Below are positions 46,332 to 59,424 of a stretch of 64,000 bases of DNA, in pieces; position 1 is the stretch's first letter; every line of letters starts with the position of its first letter. Origin of the DNA: Dreissena polymorpha. Taxonomy: Eukaryota > Mollusca > Bivalvia > Myida > Dreissenidae. The position numbers and the translations under genes are program-made. Location of the stretch: NCBI RefSeq assembly GCF_020536995.1, contig NC_068367.1:67467192-67531191 (forward strand), written 5' to 3'. Below the pieces are notes generated by a model. It saw only the letters and a program-made list of their open reading frames with translations, was not told the DNA's origin and searched no databases.

Positions 46332-47156
46332 AACGTTTAATTGTAACAATTAAATTCATTACACGTGTTGTCTGAAATACAAAGCATTAAACAGTATCAT
46401 CTATCACAGAGTTTCCGTTTAAAATTAATTATTTTGAAAGGCATCGGCATTGCATGTGTTATGCCTTGAAGTACACGTGTTACATTCCATCAAATTGTTT
46501 TTAAATTGCTAGGTTTGCGTTTTTAACTGACATTAATTATTTAGATTTCAAATTAAATTATAAAAGTTTGTTGTTGAAAAGTTTAATTTCATCTAATAAG
46601 TGACTACGCTGGTTTTTCACACATTCGTTTCCAAGGTTATTAGTAATTACTAATTACTTGTTTTGGACTTAAATTAGCAATGACGCATTGTTGCGGCTAT
46701 TTTAATGCCATGGCGAATATTGATATCAGCAAAAAGCTGCCACAATATTGAACGTGTGTTTTATTTCTATTTAATTATACTCTAAACTTAAACATAACGT
46801 GCGGTTATTTTCGAACGAGACACTGTCGCTACTATACAATCAATACGTTTTACTCTACACAGCGATTTTACAGCATTTATATAAAGTTTTTTATCAGAAA
46901 TTGTCAAAAAAAATGACACTCATTTATAATGACACATAGTTTTTAGGTCCTTTATCGCACTGGCAGACGTTGCTATGACAACTTAACCTATCTTAGAAAA
47001 GACGCAAAATATGAAATTATTTTAGCAGGAACATCGATTGCTTTCATAATTGACGATATTTATCGCATTGCGTTTGAACCCTTATCTGACAGAGTTTAAT
47101 AACTTTGCATCAACGATAAACAACTTATACTTATAACTTATCCGATCCAAGGGAGA
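46332..47156. other. AT-rich DNA after the Harbinger remnant
   Basis: No further transposase blocks or other genes recognised. Confidence 0.4.
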
Positions 47157-47490
47157 CTCGAAATGGAAAGTCCTTACAGGCTTATTTAGGGGCGACACTT
47201 TCAGCCGAAACAGGATTTCCGTTAACCCTTTGCATGCTGGGGAATTTGTCGTCTGCTAAAATGCCGTCTGCTGAATTTCTAAAATTATCATTTCTTCGAT
47301 TTTTTTCTAAGAACACTATCAGAATAGCAAACAGTTTGGATCCTGATCCTCATCTGGATCCAAACTGTTTGCAAAGACCTTCAAAATTTGGTTCCAGCAC
47401 TGAAATAGTTAAGAGGAAACGTCCTTCAAAAGAATTATACAATTAAAGTGGACTGCACAGGGTTATCTGGGACGACATACAGTTTTCACA
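47157..47490. repeat. GCCTGTGC-hairpin MITE remnant split by another MITE
   Basis: GGCTTATTTAGGGGCGACAC on the left and ACTGCACAGGGTTATCTGGG on the right are halves of the GCCTGTGC-hairpin family, with its CTTTC-GCC and GGACGACA blocks. They are separated by a TTAA MITE (47,226-47,408). The order of events is plain: the hairpin MITE is older. Confidence 0.7.
47226..47408. repeat. TTAA-flanked MITE, copy 2 (CCCTTT ends), nested
   Basis: TTAA at 47,222-47,225 and 47,409-47,412. Ends match copy 1 at 12,467 (CCCTTTGCATGCTGGG; inward from the right CTATTTCAGTGCTGGAAC). It lacks the central GATGAGACGCC hairpin of copy 1. Confidence 0.8.
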
Positions 47491-47552
47491 GATAGAAGCT
47501 AAAATAAAGTCAAATGATTTAACGTTTTGTTCTGCCTTTTATTTTTAGCTCA

Positions 47553-47828
47553 ATGTCCCTTCTTGTCAAATATCTCTACACGTTTTATCCTTTTCTAGTT
47601 TTGTTTTATCCACAGGATATTTTTGCTTGGAGACATCGCAGAAATAATCGGTATTATAATTTAGTGACATCTACAGACATTTTGTTGTTTTGCAAGAAAC
47701 CGAATCATAACCGAATAGTTATTTGTAAAAAGACACCGGGTCAACGGGTATTAGATATTATACCTCAAACACGTCCACTATCATTGACACACATCGTCTC
47801 CAGTAACGTTAAGATTGTCCTCTCATAA
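47553..47828 (+). CDS. Unrecognised ORF, possible exon
   Basis: No domain recognised. A polypyrimidine stretch and CCACAG at about 47,606-47,616 could be a 3' splice site. The frame after it reads DIFAWRHRRNNRYYNLVTST, then ILLFCKKPNHNRIVICKKTP and so on to a stop at 47,826. The composition (K, R, N, I) is ordinary for AT-rich DNA, so it may be chance. Confidence 0.2.
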   Translation: MSLLVKYLYTFYPFLVLFYPQDIFAWRHRRNNRYYNLVTSTDILLFCKKPNHNRIVICKKTPGQRVLDIIPQTRPLSLTHIVSSNVKIVLS

Positions 47829-48067
47829 CGATAAACCTTGGTTACAGTTAAACAGTTTATCAAATTCATCGTTCGTAGGGCCTATATTAAATAATATGCA
47901 TGCCCACTCTTAATCATACCCGTTTATGTTTAGTGAGTCAAATGAGGCAATAATAAAAGTACATGTTTCTCTTTTCAGAAGTAATTATTTGTTCTATAAA
48001 TGCTTACGAACAAAAATGAATCGACTGTGATATAATAAAATTTGAAATCTAACGTGGACGTGTTGTT

Positions 48068-48280
48068 ATCCCCACGCTCCGAATTGGAGCGGGGAAATTA
48101 TGTGGCTATCTCCGCAGTCTGTCCGTCCTGGACACTACCTCCTCCTACACTATTAGCACTAGAACCTTGAAACTTAAACACATGGTAGCTATGAGCATAT
48201 GTGCGACAGTGCACTATTTGGAATTTTGATCTGACCTCTGGGTCAAAAGTTGCGGCGAGGGGATACGCGTCGACCGCGCC
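48068..48280 (+). repeat. Dispersed repeat (CTCCGAATTGGAGCGGGG type)
   Basis: Begins with the near-palindromic CCCACGCTCCGAATTGGAGC and GGGGAAATTATGTGGCTATC, then GTCTGTCCGTCC, and ends with a TCTGACCTCTGGGTCAAAAG block. I recognise the pattern from mollusc repeats. Not coding. Confidence 0.5.
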
Positions 48281-49331
48281 ATTTCTAGTTTTAAATTGCC
48301 ATTGATTTTATTTATTTACATATTCATTTAAACAACGGTTAATCAGCAACAAACACCCCGGTGTGTAGACACTGTTTATTAATACTACTTTGTCATGTAC
48401 ACTATAAACACTGATCTGATCCATCTCAGAAGAACAAGTCAATTAACAAATACATGTATCCATTTTTTCAACTGAATGTTGACATCGTGTTATTACAGAT
48501 ATAATTTATACCTCATTTAAAATGAGTTTTCTTTCTTAACACCGCTCGCGCCTTTCACTAAGAACGGGTGAATATAAAGGAGTCGCGCGATCAAGAAGTC
48601 GCTGTCATAAGCAGGGTTCATGGCTTAATTTCTCTTGTCACTCATTCCAAAATGAAATTGACTTTGCATAAAGGGTTACATAGGAAGCGACCGAGGACAC
48701 CTTAGAGCGAATATAGTTGAAAGGGTTAATTTTTTTAACAAAGAAAACTGTTAATAATCAGTTGCGGACATATTGCCCAGGCGGGAAATTTCGACAACCC
48801 CGGATTATTCTCTGATTTCTCATTTTTCACGCGGTCAACAAATACACTTTCTAATAATTGTTAAGGGATCCTTTAATTTCCTTCATGACAAGCGCGCGCC
48901 GTTCCATATCATGTAACAATTATTATTTCTTCGCAATTGCGTCAGCTTATTTCAAATAACAATTATTGTGGCTGCACATGAATTACGGAAAGTGTCATGG
49001 ACCGTTTATTTTCACGCCATCCTCGAGGCAAAGCTCTTCATTGTCAATCTTGTAAAGCTGGTTGTGAAATGTAAAATAGTTTTACGTGTCATTTACGCCT
49101 TCAAACAGACGAATACATACAACGCCAAAAAATCCTAGCGTTAAATAGTTCAGAATGAAAATCCTGCTGTTAATTAAAATCAATACGTTTACATATTATG
49201 TTACATTATTCTCTTGCAGGAACATTGAATGTTTGAGAAAAATGTATTTATTCAACATATTTTTACCATTGGAAAGTACTGCGTTACGTTTTGTGCAAAA
49301 ACAATTAACCCGCAATTAGACTGTTTTGTTC
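48281..49331. other. Intergenic region
   Basis: No gene or repeat recognised apart from scattered AT-rich sequence. Confidence 0.4.
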
Positions 49332-49335
49332 TTAA

Positions 49336-49811
49336 AGGGGCCTTTTCACAGATTTTGGCATATTTTGAAGTTTGTCATTAAATGCTTTATATTGATAAAT
49401 GTAAACATTGGATCTTAAAAGCTCCAGTAAAAAATCAAAAATAAAATTTAAAAAAGGAAAAAAAGTAGCCCGCCGCAGGGCTCGAACCAGTGACACCGGA
49501 ATGCTGAAGTTAGCCAACTGAGCTATCCTGCCAAGCATTGGAAGATATTTATTTTTTGTACGTTATATAAGCAATATTCGTAGTTTCAAAAATTTAAACA
49601 ACAACAAAACTCTCCAAGTTATTCAATCGTTTCGCGTTGCAACGCTTTATAATTTTTAGGTTTTTAAATCGTCGAAAGATGCATATAATGGCTATATTAG
49701 ACCATGGTAAATGTTCAGTAATACTGTTTCCTCACAAATATCATAACTAAAACGAAAATTTGCGAATCTGAAACAACTTTTGTCAATTTACCAAACCGTG
49801 AAAAGATCCCT
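49336..49811. mobile_element. TTAA-flanked MITE (AGG-CTTTTCAC ends), spacer copy
   Basis: TTAA at 49,332-49,335 and 49,812-49,815. Ends AGGGGCCTTTTCACAGATTT and (inward from the right) AGGGATCTTTTCACGGTTTG. It shares the AAGCTCCAGTAAAAAATCAA and CGTTTCGCGTTGCAACGC blocks with the copies at 26,579 and 61,212. It carries a tRNA-like sequence (49,465-49,532). Confidence 0.9.
49465..49532 (-). other. tRNA-like sequence inside the MITE, spacer copy
   Basis: Read on the minus strand: GGCAGGATAGCTCAGTTGGC (box A, D arm) and CTGGTTCGAGCCC (box B), ending GGCGGGCTAC. The stems are poorly paired and no anticodon stem is clear. Confidence 0.6.
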
Positions 49812-49904
49812 TTAAGCTCACTAAATTAACATTACGCATTCAAGACGTTCATACAGGATTTTAACAAACAAAACAATATAAAGTATAAGATTGCGTACAA
49901 TATA

Positions 49905-50168
49905 CGTCGCGTTCTGAGAAAACTGGGCATAATGCATGTGCGTAACGTGTCGTTCCTGATTAGCCTGTGCAGTCCGCACAGGCTAATCAGGGACGACACT
50001 TTCCGCTTTAATGGTATTTTTATTTTCAAGAAAGTCCCTCCTTACCGAAAATCAAGTTTAGGCGGAAAGTGTCGTCCCTGATTAGCCTGTGCGAACTGCA
50101 CAGGATAATCTGGGACGACACTTTACCCACATGCATTATGGTCAGTTTTCTCAGAACAAGACACATAT
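49905..50168. repeat. GCCTGTGC-hairpin MITE, copy 3
   Basis: Left end CGTCGCGTTCTGAGAAAACT, right end read inward GTGTCTTGTTCTGAGAAAAC. Internal AGCCTGTGCAGTCCGCACAG and the inverted GACGACACTTTCCGC blocks match the other copies. Confidence 0.88.
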
Positions 50169-50169
50169 A

Positions 50170-50690
50170 ATGGTAGTTTGCAGAGACTTGTGGACCCCTC
50201 TTTTTCTTACTATTATTTGTAAAAACAAATATACCAACATCCTGTCAAATGATATCAATAGGCATTATTGCATGTGCATACATAAAACTCAAATTGATTG
50301 GTTTATTACATGTACATTAAATATTTATCATATTATCAATATATATTGCAGTTTTTAGACTTAAAATTAAAACTTACTTGAAATAAGTACACAATATGTT
50401 GTCCGATATTTATTTAACTTTAAGTTAGAACATCAAACCAAACTGTACCATGCGCTTTACAGGTTTACATGTAATTCATATGCTGAGCACGTATTCATTC
50501 GTGAGGTGCATTTTATATCCTCATGCAATTTGTTGTCGTATTTTTGTTGAAAGTCGTGTATTTGTAATTCAAATTTTATGTACGCATAATTGTTTCAGTT
50601 TATACCTGATTCTTAACGCCTAGCTGTTTTCGCATGGTTTCTTAAATGATTTTATATTAATAGAAATATAAGCTCATTTACATATCCGGC
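50170..50690. other. AT-rich intergenic DNA
   Basis: No gene supported; the 89-codon frame at 50,089-50,358 starts inside the MITE. Confidence 0.4.
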
Positions 50691-50870
50691 ATATGCTTTA
50701 AATTGATATATGTAAACATCGGAACTAAAAAGCTCCAGAAAAAAACAACAAGAAAACAAGTAAAGAAAACTTAGTAATATTCAACCGGACTCGAACCACT
50801 GACCCTTGGAGCAAATGTCTAGCACATAAACAACTTGGCTATCCGTACCCACTGTGATAGATGTATTTCA
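50691..50870 (-). repeat. Diverged fragment of the tRNA-bearing MITE
   Basis: GATATATGTAAACATCGGAA and AAAAGCTCCAGAAAAAAAC match the interior of the AGG-CTTTTCAC MITE. A tRNA-like part follows (minus strand GGATAGCCAAGTTG, then GTGGTTCGAGTCCGG). The ends were not found. Confidence 0.55.
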
Positions 50871-51097
50871 TAATTAATATAAGCAATCCTCGTAATGTCA
50901 CAAAGTATAACAATAACAACAGGGTCCGTGTTTATACCGTCTTGTCTTTTCGTTTTCATATTATGATAAGGAAAATCAATTTCGTTTTTTGTTTGTTTAA
51001 TAATTAGTACACGGTCACCGGAAAACGATATAAAGAAAATGATTTGATTTCGTATTTCGTTTTTGTTTCGGTTATTTGAAAATCGGAATACGAACTA
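50871..51097. other. Flank of the LINE 3' end
   Basis: No feature; the sequence next to the poly(A) would be one side of the target duplication (TAGTTCGTATTCC on the LINE strand). Confidence 0.4.
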
Positions 51098-51506
51098 TTT
51101 TTTTTTTTTTTTTTTTTATTCAATATAATACATACAATGTATACATGTATATGGCCATACAACATAGTGATTGTACAAAGCAATAAAGTTCAGACATGTT
51201 ATACAAGATATGCTAATATGTATTTTTTTTAAGAGAAAAGAAAAGAACAACAGAAGAATAGTTATGAAAAATGATGAGTTGTATAAAGTCGGAAGAAAGC
51301 ATACTGGACTTGTGTGTTTTGTTGTATATTCACAATGATCTTATAAGATTGAAAAAAATATACAAAAATATTTGAGAAAGATAAACTAACATTAGAGTGA
51401 AATGTATATGTGGACAAACATTATGAGAATTTAATCCGATTCCATTTTTGTTCAACGATTTGTAGTTTTTCATTACTGAGGGCTATATCTTTCTCAATCT
51501 GGACTT

Positions 51507-54500
51507 TTAGTTTAAGACTATGGACAAAACAAATAAAATTTGGTACTTGTTTTTTTTGTACTTCATGTTAAAGATAAAATATTTCATCATTATAAGAATA
51601 AAATTCACAATATTATTACAGTCTATTGATTTCAATGAGTAAATTCCGCAACTTACATTTAAGAAAGATAGTTTAACGTTTAGTTGTTGTTGTTCAAGAA
51701 AAGATATTAATTGATTACAAATAGGCTGGATGTGTTTGCACTCTCCAAAAAGATGTTCTATAGTTTCGATGTTTTCACTGCAGAAGTCACACAAATTTGA
51801 GTTAGATAATTTGCATTTAAAGAGATATTTATTTGTAGCTATAATTCTATGGATGTATTTATATTGAGCATTTCTCAGAGTGCTTTCAATAGTTGCTTTA
51901 TATGGCATGGTAAATATGTGTTTCCAATTAAGTTCATGTACTCCGAAAAGGACTTCCCATTTATTTTGGGTTTTTGAGTTTTCTGTAGGGTTTTTAATTT
52001 GTATTGTGTAAATATTTTATTAGTTTTTTTTTTCTTCCAAGTATGTTTTCTACGAATATTGTTTGAGTACATGGTGTATTATATGTATTGATTTCAGATT
52101 TAATATGTATGGGTATGCTTTTGATTAATGTATAGTACTTCAGAAAATTATTTGAAGGTATTCCGTATATGTAGCACATATCATTAAAAGAGTAGAAATC
52201 CTTAATTCTGTAGTCATATAAATGGTCGACATATTTAATGCTTCGTTCAAACCAATCTTTTATTGTTTGAAGTTATGTTTTTATTGTTCCATATAATAGT
52301 TTTACTGCTGGTTTGGGTTTCTAGGTTATGAAAATCAGACAGAAATATGTTTTCGTTTGCAATTTCATGTAAGATAGTATTGCTGATGTTACATTCAAAG
52401 AGTCAGGAGTCACCATATTTTTTTAGGATTTTCTGACAGAATAATTTCCATTTACTCGTATTGGTATTATCTAGGTATCTTTTAACCCAGCTGCATTTGA
52501 TTGCATTCAAGAATGAGTCAATGTTCGTTAATTGGATACATCCATTTTATACAGATTGAATTAACTGAGTTCGTTTTATTTTATCATGCTTACCGTCCCA
52601 TATGAAATTAAATATTGCTGATTTTATATCGTTAATAACATCATTTGGTGGATTTGGGAGGACTGTTAATACATAAATTAATTTAGGAAGTGCAAACGTT
52701 TTCAATACTGTTTTTTTTTCCGATTAATGTAAGTTTACGGTGATGCCATGATTTTAAGCAGTTTTAAAAATTCTGTAATTAGGTAGTATGTTTTTAAGAA
52801 CTGTATCCTTTTCATTATTTGTGAAAGTAATTCCTAACGTTGTGGCTTCATCGGATGTCCAATTAAATTTCATTTCTTTTTTATATTGGACATTACTTTG
52901 TTTTAATTTACCTACTCGTAGCACAGTACAGTTACTTTTGTTTAGTTTCAGATCCGATGTCATTCCGTAAAGGGTTAGCGATTCTATAAGGTTATGGAAA
53001 GAATCGTAATCGTCGTTTAAAAAATAAGTTGCATCGTCAGCAAATAGGGACTGTTTGATTTCTTCGTCAGGTTCTAGTGATATGCCTTTTATGTGTTTAT
53101 TTGATTGGATGTGACGTGATAGATACTCGATGCAGATAATAAATAGCGATGATGAGAGTGGACATCCTTGTCGAAACCCTCGTTCGATGTTAAAACTGTT
53201 TGAAAAGAAGCCATTGTTAATGATTAAACTGTTAATATCGGTATAGAATAGTTTGATCCATTGAATGAGACTTTTACCAAAGTTCATATTTTCTAAGCAA
53301 GAGAACATAACTGAATGATCAAGCGAATCAAATGCCTTTTCGAAGTCTGCAAATAATATTAGACCAGGATTATTTGAATTGTTGAAATAGTTTATGCATT
53401 CTTGGATAAGACGAACGTTTTCACCTATGTAACGTCCTTTTATGAAACCAGATTGAGATTTTGAAATGATTGATGGTAATATTTTTTTATTATGTTTGCT
53501 ATCCTTTGAGTTGCAATTTTATAATCATTGTTTAGTAAACTAATTGGGCGCCAGTTCGATAAGGATTCTAAGTTTTTTCTTGGTTTTGGAGTGAGCTATA
53601 TTATACCTTGTTTTTGAAGCGTAGTTAGGTTTTCATTATTATATGAATAGTTTAGTGATTTAATTAAATGTGTTTTGATATCATTCCAAAATATTTTATA
53701 AAACTCAATGGTGATGCCATCAGATCCTGGACTTTTGCATTTCTTTTAGTGCTAATCCACATTCATATTCATTTAGTAATCCGTCACACAATAGTTTTTC
53801 TTCTTGATTTAAAACGTGATGTGTATTTTTTTTTAAAGTGTTATTTTCAACATTTTTTCGTTTATAGAGGGATTAGAAAAATAAACGTTGTTCTTCAAGT
53901 ATTTGAGTTCTGTTTGTTATATCTTTGCCATTGACTACTAATTTGTGTACAGTTTTTTGTTCACTTTTACGTTTTTCAATGTTTGCGAAGTATTTTGTAT
54001 TCTTTTCATTGTGTTCAACATGCTGTGCACGCGCTCTTAGTATTATTCCATTGAGATGTGTATGATAGATTCCATCTAATGTTTGTTTGTTTAATGTTAT
54101 TTCATTTTCAATGTCGTTGGTATCATTTGTGTTTTTTTAATGCAATTGTTTTTTCAAGGGTTTCAATGGTTTTGATGGTTTCAGTTTCAAGTTTGTGTGT
54201 TTCTTTTTGTTTAAATGATGTGTATCTAATTGTTGTGTTACGTATATTTCCTTTAATTACTTCACATAAGGTGTTTGGGTTTGCATCTTTATTATTTTGA
54301 ACTGTATTTAATATTTCCTGTTTTATTCGTGTTTGATATTGTGTATCTAATAAGATGCTGTTGTTAATTTTAAAGTATCCTGGGCCTCTTTCAGGTTGTA
54401 TATTGTGCAGTTTAAGTTCAACTAGAGAGTGGTCAGTCATAAATCCTGGTTTTATGTTACATGTGTCAATAATGTTGCAAAGAGACTCAGATATTAAAAA

Positions 54501-55113
54501 ATAGTCTAATCTACAAAATATTGTTGGTTTTGTGTTTGAGTGCCAGGTGAATTTGCTTTCGTTTGGATATATTGTACGCCATATGTCTATCATATTGTAG
54601 TTTTCAATTATGTTATTTAAAATGTTTCTATTTTTAGGATGAGTATAAAGGTTTCCCTTCTTTTTATCTAATAATGGGTTAAGAATAGTATTGAAATCAC
54701 CACCGACTATAATGTTTTTATCTTGGTTATTATTTATAAAGGATTGTAATGTTTCGTAAAAAGTGGAATCATCTATGTTAGGGCCGTAAACGTTGATTAA
54801 TGTTAATTGTGTTTCGTGTATTTTAATATCTATACTTGCTTGTCTACCAGTTATTATTTCGTTAAAGTTTTCAATTGTGATCCCTATATTTTTTTTATCA
54901 GAAAGGCGATGCCTTGTTTATTAGTATGTTGTCCACTGAGATAGATGTCTCCATCCCATTCATCTTTTATGGTTTGTGCTAAAGTATGTGTTAAGTGACA
55001 TTCTTTTAAAAGGCATATGCTATATTTTTTTCATCTAACCATTTGAAGATTTTTATACGTTTGTCTTTATTGTTAAGCCCTTTTACATTCAAAGTACAAA
55101 TTTTAATACTCAT
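51507..55113 (-). pseudogene. LINE ORF2 (endonuclease-reverse transcriptase), right arm, near full length
   Basis: About 1,200 codons from MSIKICTLNVKGLNNKDKR to a stop at 51,507, the usual ORF2 length for L1/Tx1 elements. The endonuclease includes GGDFN, then FTWHSNTKPTIFCRLDYFL and MTDHSLVELKL (open 54,593-54,123). The reverse transcriptase includes NWRPISLLN, GFIKGRYIGENV, FRQGCPLSSSLFIICIEYLS and the catalytic LFADDATYFL (53,049-53,020); 53,308-52,754 is open. The C-terminal zinc knuckle CDFCSENIETIEHLFGECKH lies at about 51,790-51,730 in an open 133-codon piece. A handful of frame changes separate the pieces, so the copy is probably inactive. Confidence 0.88.
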
Positions 55114-58100
55114 ATAATAAGATGGTTGAGTACATGATTATTTTTAGAGTGTCTGTCCAGTTGTTTTTTATTATAGGACATAGGTCAATGAAAGTATTAT
55201 ATGTTTTGGTGTTTTGTGTAAAAGTGATGTGTATGTGCAAATATAGTAAACATTTCATCTTGACATATACAATGGAATAAAGGGAAAGAAAAAAAACACC
55301 AGAAAAAAAGAACAAAATAAACAAAAACAACAAACAATTAAAACAAAGAGAATTCTTTGTGTGCTTGTCCAGTTGTTTTCTATCACAAGACATAGATAAT
55401 AGGTTTTCATGTTACATTAAGAGCCAGAGGGAGGTATGGGCAAGAATAAAAATTTATTTATGTAACTTATCAAGACTGGGTATGTGTGTGGACTCATGTG
55501 TTTTTACGTGTGTTGCTGCGTGTGTTGTGTGCATGTAATGTAAAAATATAATAAAAATGTAAAGAAAACAGTGAGTGGGTCAATATTTGAAGGTTAGTGA
55601 AGTATGCGTGTGTGTTTTGTGAGTATTTGAAGTAAAATATTTTCTTTTACATGTTTGCACAAGCGATCTAATGAAAACAAAACTGACAAATACTATATAT
55701 GCTAGTATACTATACATGATATATTATAGACAAACAACAAAAAAAAACTTGGCGTGTGGTTAACAAGTTGTTTACAGTGTAATACTATCAAATAAAAGAT
55801 AATAATGTTTACAGGATGTTAACATAAAACAAAATATAATAAAAAGTAAAGAAAACAGTGAGTGAGTCAATGTTTGAAAGTTAATGAAGTATGCATGTGT
55901 GATTGTACTTGAAGTAAACATATATTCTTTTACATGTTTGTACAAAGCTTGTGTAAGCGATCAATGAAAAAACAAACTTGACATATACTATATATACTAG
56001 TTTACTACACTATACATGACATAGTATAGACAAACGACAATAAAGAAAACTTAACGTGTGTACTAACACGTCGTTTACAGTGTTATACTATCAAATAAAA
56101 GACAATAATGTTGACAGGATGTTAACATCAAAATTAAATGTATCCATTTCTATTAGCAATCCATTTAATATGAGAGTTGTTTGCAGGTTATGTAACTTTA
56201 CTTATTTTGCAATTTCAGCACGCATCAAAAGAGAGCAATGCTATATATGTATATAACAAAAAACAGAGTAGTAATTAAGTTGCCTTATTTCATCTGCAGG
56301 ATGATGCCAATAATGTTGACAGGATGTTAACATCAAAATTAAATGTATCCATTTCTATAAGTAATCCATTTAGTATGAGAGTTGTTTGCAGGTTAGGTAA
56401 CTTTACTTATTTTGCAATTTCACCACGCATCAAAAGAGAGCAATGCTATATATGTATATAACAAAAACAAGAGTAGCAATTAAGTTGCCTAATTTCATCT
56501 GCAGGAAAGAAACAACTTCAACAAAACTCTTCTAAGGAAAAAGACATGACATGTGCATTGTTGGTATATGCATTGATTGTCATATAAAGATACAACATTA
56601 TCTAATACATTAATCCCCTAGATTAGAGATAAGTTTATATCTACTTCATAACAACAGTCTTATACGGGTAAGAAAACATCTTATTATTATTATTATTTAG
56701 TAAATATCCGTGAATGTGCTACTTTAAAGTATACAAAACATAATTATAGGGCGTATTAAATTGTTTGTGGAATTTTCACAAAAATAGGTCAATAAACCCT
56801 TATGTAGCTGCATTTGCAAAATCTCTCCTGTTTTTTTTAGTTTAAGGCTTTTACACAGTACAAGGTCAATATACCTAATGTAACTGCATTTGCAAAATGC
56901 CTTGTTATTTACAAGTAAACACATTCCATTAATAAAGCATCTAACGCAATAACAATCTATATGTTCACAGAACAATCGAGAGCGAATATTCGTTTTGCAG
57001 GCTCACGGAAAAAAGGACAGCAAAGAAGACAACGTCAATACCCTATAAGGGTGTATATTTGTTTTGGCGAACTCACGTACACAAACAAGCAGCAAGAAAA
57101 CAAAGAAACAACGTTAATATCAACAAATGTATCTTCAAATATTCTTTGAAGAGAATTAAAGCATAAAAACTACATTTTTATGAGCAGAACAGAGGAAAGA
57201 GTATACGTTTATTATTTTAATTTTTAAATATTTATTGTTTTGTTGGTAAAAACAAAGTAAATGTGAGCAAATGCTAAAAAATGTACTAGATAAACAACTA
57301 GACGAGAAATGTATGTATACACACACATAAACACACACACATGTATATATATATATACACATATACATACATCCATACATATATACACATATATAAATAC
57401 ATGCATATATACATATATATACATACGCACATACATACACACACGTGTACATACATATATACACACATACATACATATGCATACACATACAATGTTTTTA
57501 TGTGTTGTTTTTTCTTCAAAGCATTCCCCCTATATCGAATGACCTTACTTCAAGCTAGGTTTATCTAAGGGGTTGCACGTTTGAAGTGTTCCATTTCCAA
57601 TCATTCTAGGGTCGAAGAACGAAAATACCTAGATATTTTGTTCCGGTATTTATATTAAGAAATATATTGATATAGAACAGCTCCGTATATCCATCTTTGT
57701 ACGACAGGAAGAAAAATTAGCGTGTATTATTTATTTATGTTGCAAAGTTCATTGGTAACAATATTAATTGAGTTTCATTCATTTTCTTAGAGTTTAAAGT
57801 ATTGTTGACTATCTTTGAAGTTTAACTATCTAACAATAGAATAAAATCTATGTATTTCACTCAACTATACTTTGATCTATTAGTTCAACAAATTAATGTA
57901 TACCAATTTGTTTCGTTTTTATATAAAATCGATACAACTGTACATAATGTTATTGCAATATACCAGTAGTAAACCTTTGAAGTTTAACTGTGTAACAATA
58001 GAATAACATCTATGTATTTCTCTCATCTATACTATGATCTATTTGTTCAACAAATTAATGTATACAAATATTTTACGTTTAAAAAAAATCGATTCCACTG

Positions 58101-58414
58101 TACATAATTTTATTGCAATATATCAGTAGTATGTATATAGTTTTAGTTCAACAAAATTAAGAATCCCACTATTTTACGTATTTTTAAGACATCAAAACAA
58201 CTGTACATAATGTTATTGCAATATACCAGTAGTAGGCTTATAGCTTTTATGGTTTTGAAAGCTAAGCGTCCGCAAAGGTTTAATCGATCAGGGATAATAT
58301 AACTTGATGGGTCATCTTAATACGTTTACATAAACAAACTGTGTTGACATTCCTACGTTTTCGGTCTTTTCCTAATGGTCGTGGATTTCATGACTTTTCT
58401 TGGACGGTGTCAAT
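55114..58414 (-). repeat. 3.3-kb LINE inter-ORF region with serial duplications, right arm
   Basis: Mirror of 32,182-35,466: the same five duplication sets and the microsatellite (57,309-57,490) occur here in the same order on the minus strand. The duplications therefore predate the split of the two arms. Confidence 0.75.
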
Positions 58415-59316
58415 CTAAACTGTATGAAAAAAAATAAGAGCGCTCAATAGGCGCTGTCGCGCGATTGTTAGGTGCTTGGCCAGGGAAGTTCTAACCAGTA
58501 CCGAAATTAGTCCTGTGAGACTTTGTGGACCATTTCGTTCACGTCACGGTAGAAAATGTTTCCATTTCGAGTCCATGTCGACGTTACAATGTCCTTCTGC
58601 TTGTTTCTTACACATGCAAATACTTGTGCATTCAACTTTGTGAGGTGGTCATTGACGTAAATAGGGTCTTTTGTTTTCGTAGTGTTTTCGCGTTACGCAT
58701 AATAGCTGTCTTTCTCATTCTCGAGATCATTTTTACTATAATAGGTCTATTCTTCTTAGATTCGAAAGGTCCGATTCTATGAGTGATGTCAATATCTGAA
58801 TGACACAGTTTAATGTCCGGAATATGGCGGTTTATTGTTTCGAGTACCTTCTCAGCTGTTTCTAGTGCTGTTTCGTTTTCTTTATCTCTTATGCCTTCTA
58901 TTTTAATGTTGCTGCGTTTACTGTATTGTTCTAAGTCATTGAATTTGTATTCGTTTGCTTTTTCTTGAGTTTTTAGGCTTTTTTCTTAGCTTTTCATTCT
59001 CATCTTCTCGATTTTTCAGCTGTGTTTTAACTTCTTCGATTTCTTTTGACAGTTTAATGTTTTCTTCCGTTTTTTCAAAGAGTTCTGTTCTTTCAGTTGG
59101 TTCACAATGCCTTTTACTAAATCTCTCAATTCATAGCTGTTTTTGTCAGGACATTACTTAGCTTTTTGTTGATTTCTTTGAGTTCACTCATTATTGTGTT
59201 GTCCTTTTGTTCATCTTGATCTGGTTTCTGTTTCTTTTGTTTTGGTTATTCACAGTTTTACTTTTCTCGTCTTTCGCTTCCTGTTGGGTAGTGTTCTCGA
59301 GACGAGTAGACGACAT
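58415..59316 (-). pseudogene. LINE ORF1, right arm, frameshifted
   Basis: Starts MSSTRLENTTQQEAKDEK at 59,316. A coiled-coil-type Lys/Glu-rich stretch follows, then the DITHRIGPFESKKN block near 58,780 and the C-terminal DGNIFYRDVNEMVHKVSQD block near 58,540-58,500. It stops at 58,415-58,417. The frame changes differ partly from those of the left copy. The length of about 300 codons suits the family. Confidence 0.78.
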
Positions 59317-59424
59317 GTTTAATTGCACTTTTTATTACTAAATTTGTTCTTTTTGGGGAAGTATACTTTTTAATTTTTTGCGTGGGAGGTTTGACACATT
59401 GTGTGCTGCCCTTTTAGTGTATTA

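Larger units (their letters stand above)
51098..59420 (-). mobile_element. L1/Tx1-type LINE, right-arm copy, with poly(A)
   Basis: About 8.3 kb: 5' part beside the palindrome element, ORF1 (59,316-58,415), inter-ORF region (58,414-55,114), ORF2 (55,113-51,507), a 3' UTR and a 20-base T run at 51,098-51,117, which is the poly(A) tail on the element's strand. No target duplication was found, because the 5' limit is blurred by the adjacent palindrome element. It is less damaged than the left copy but still frameshifted. Confidence 0.9.
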
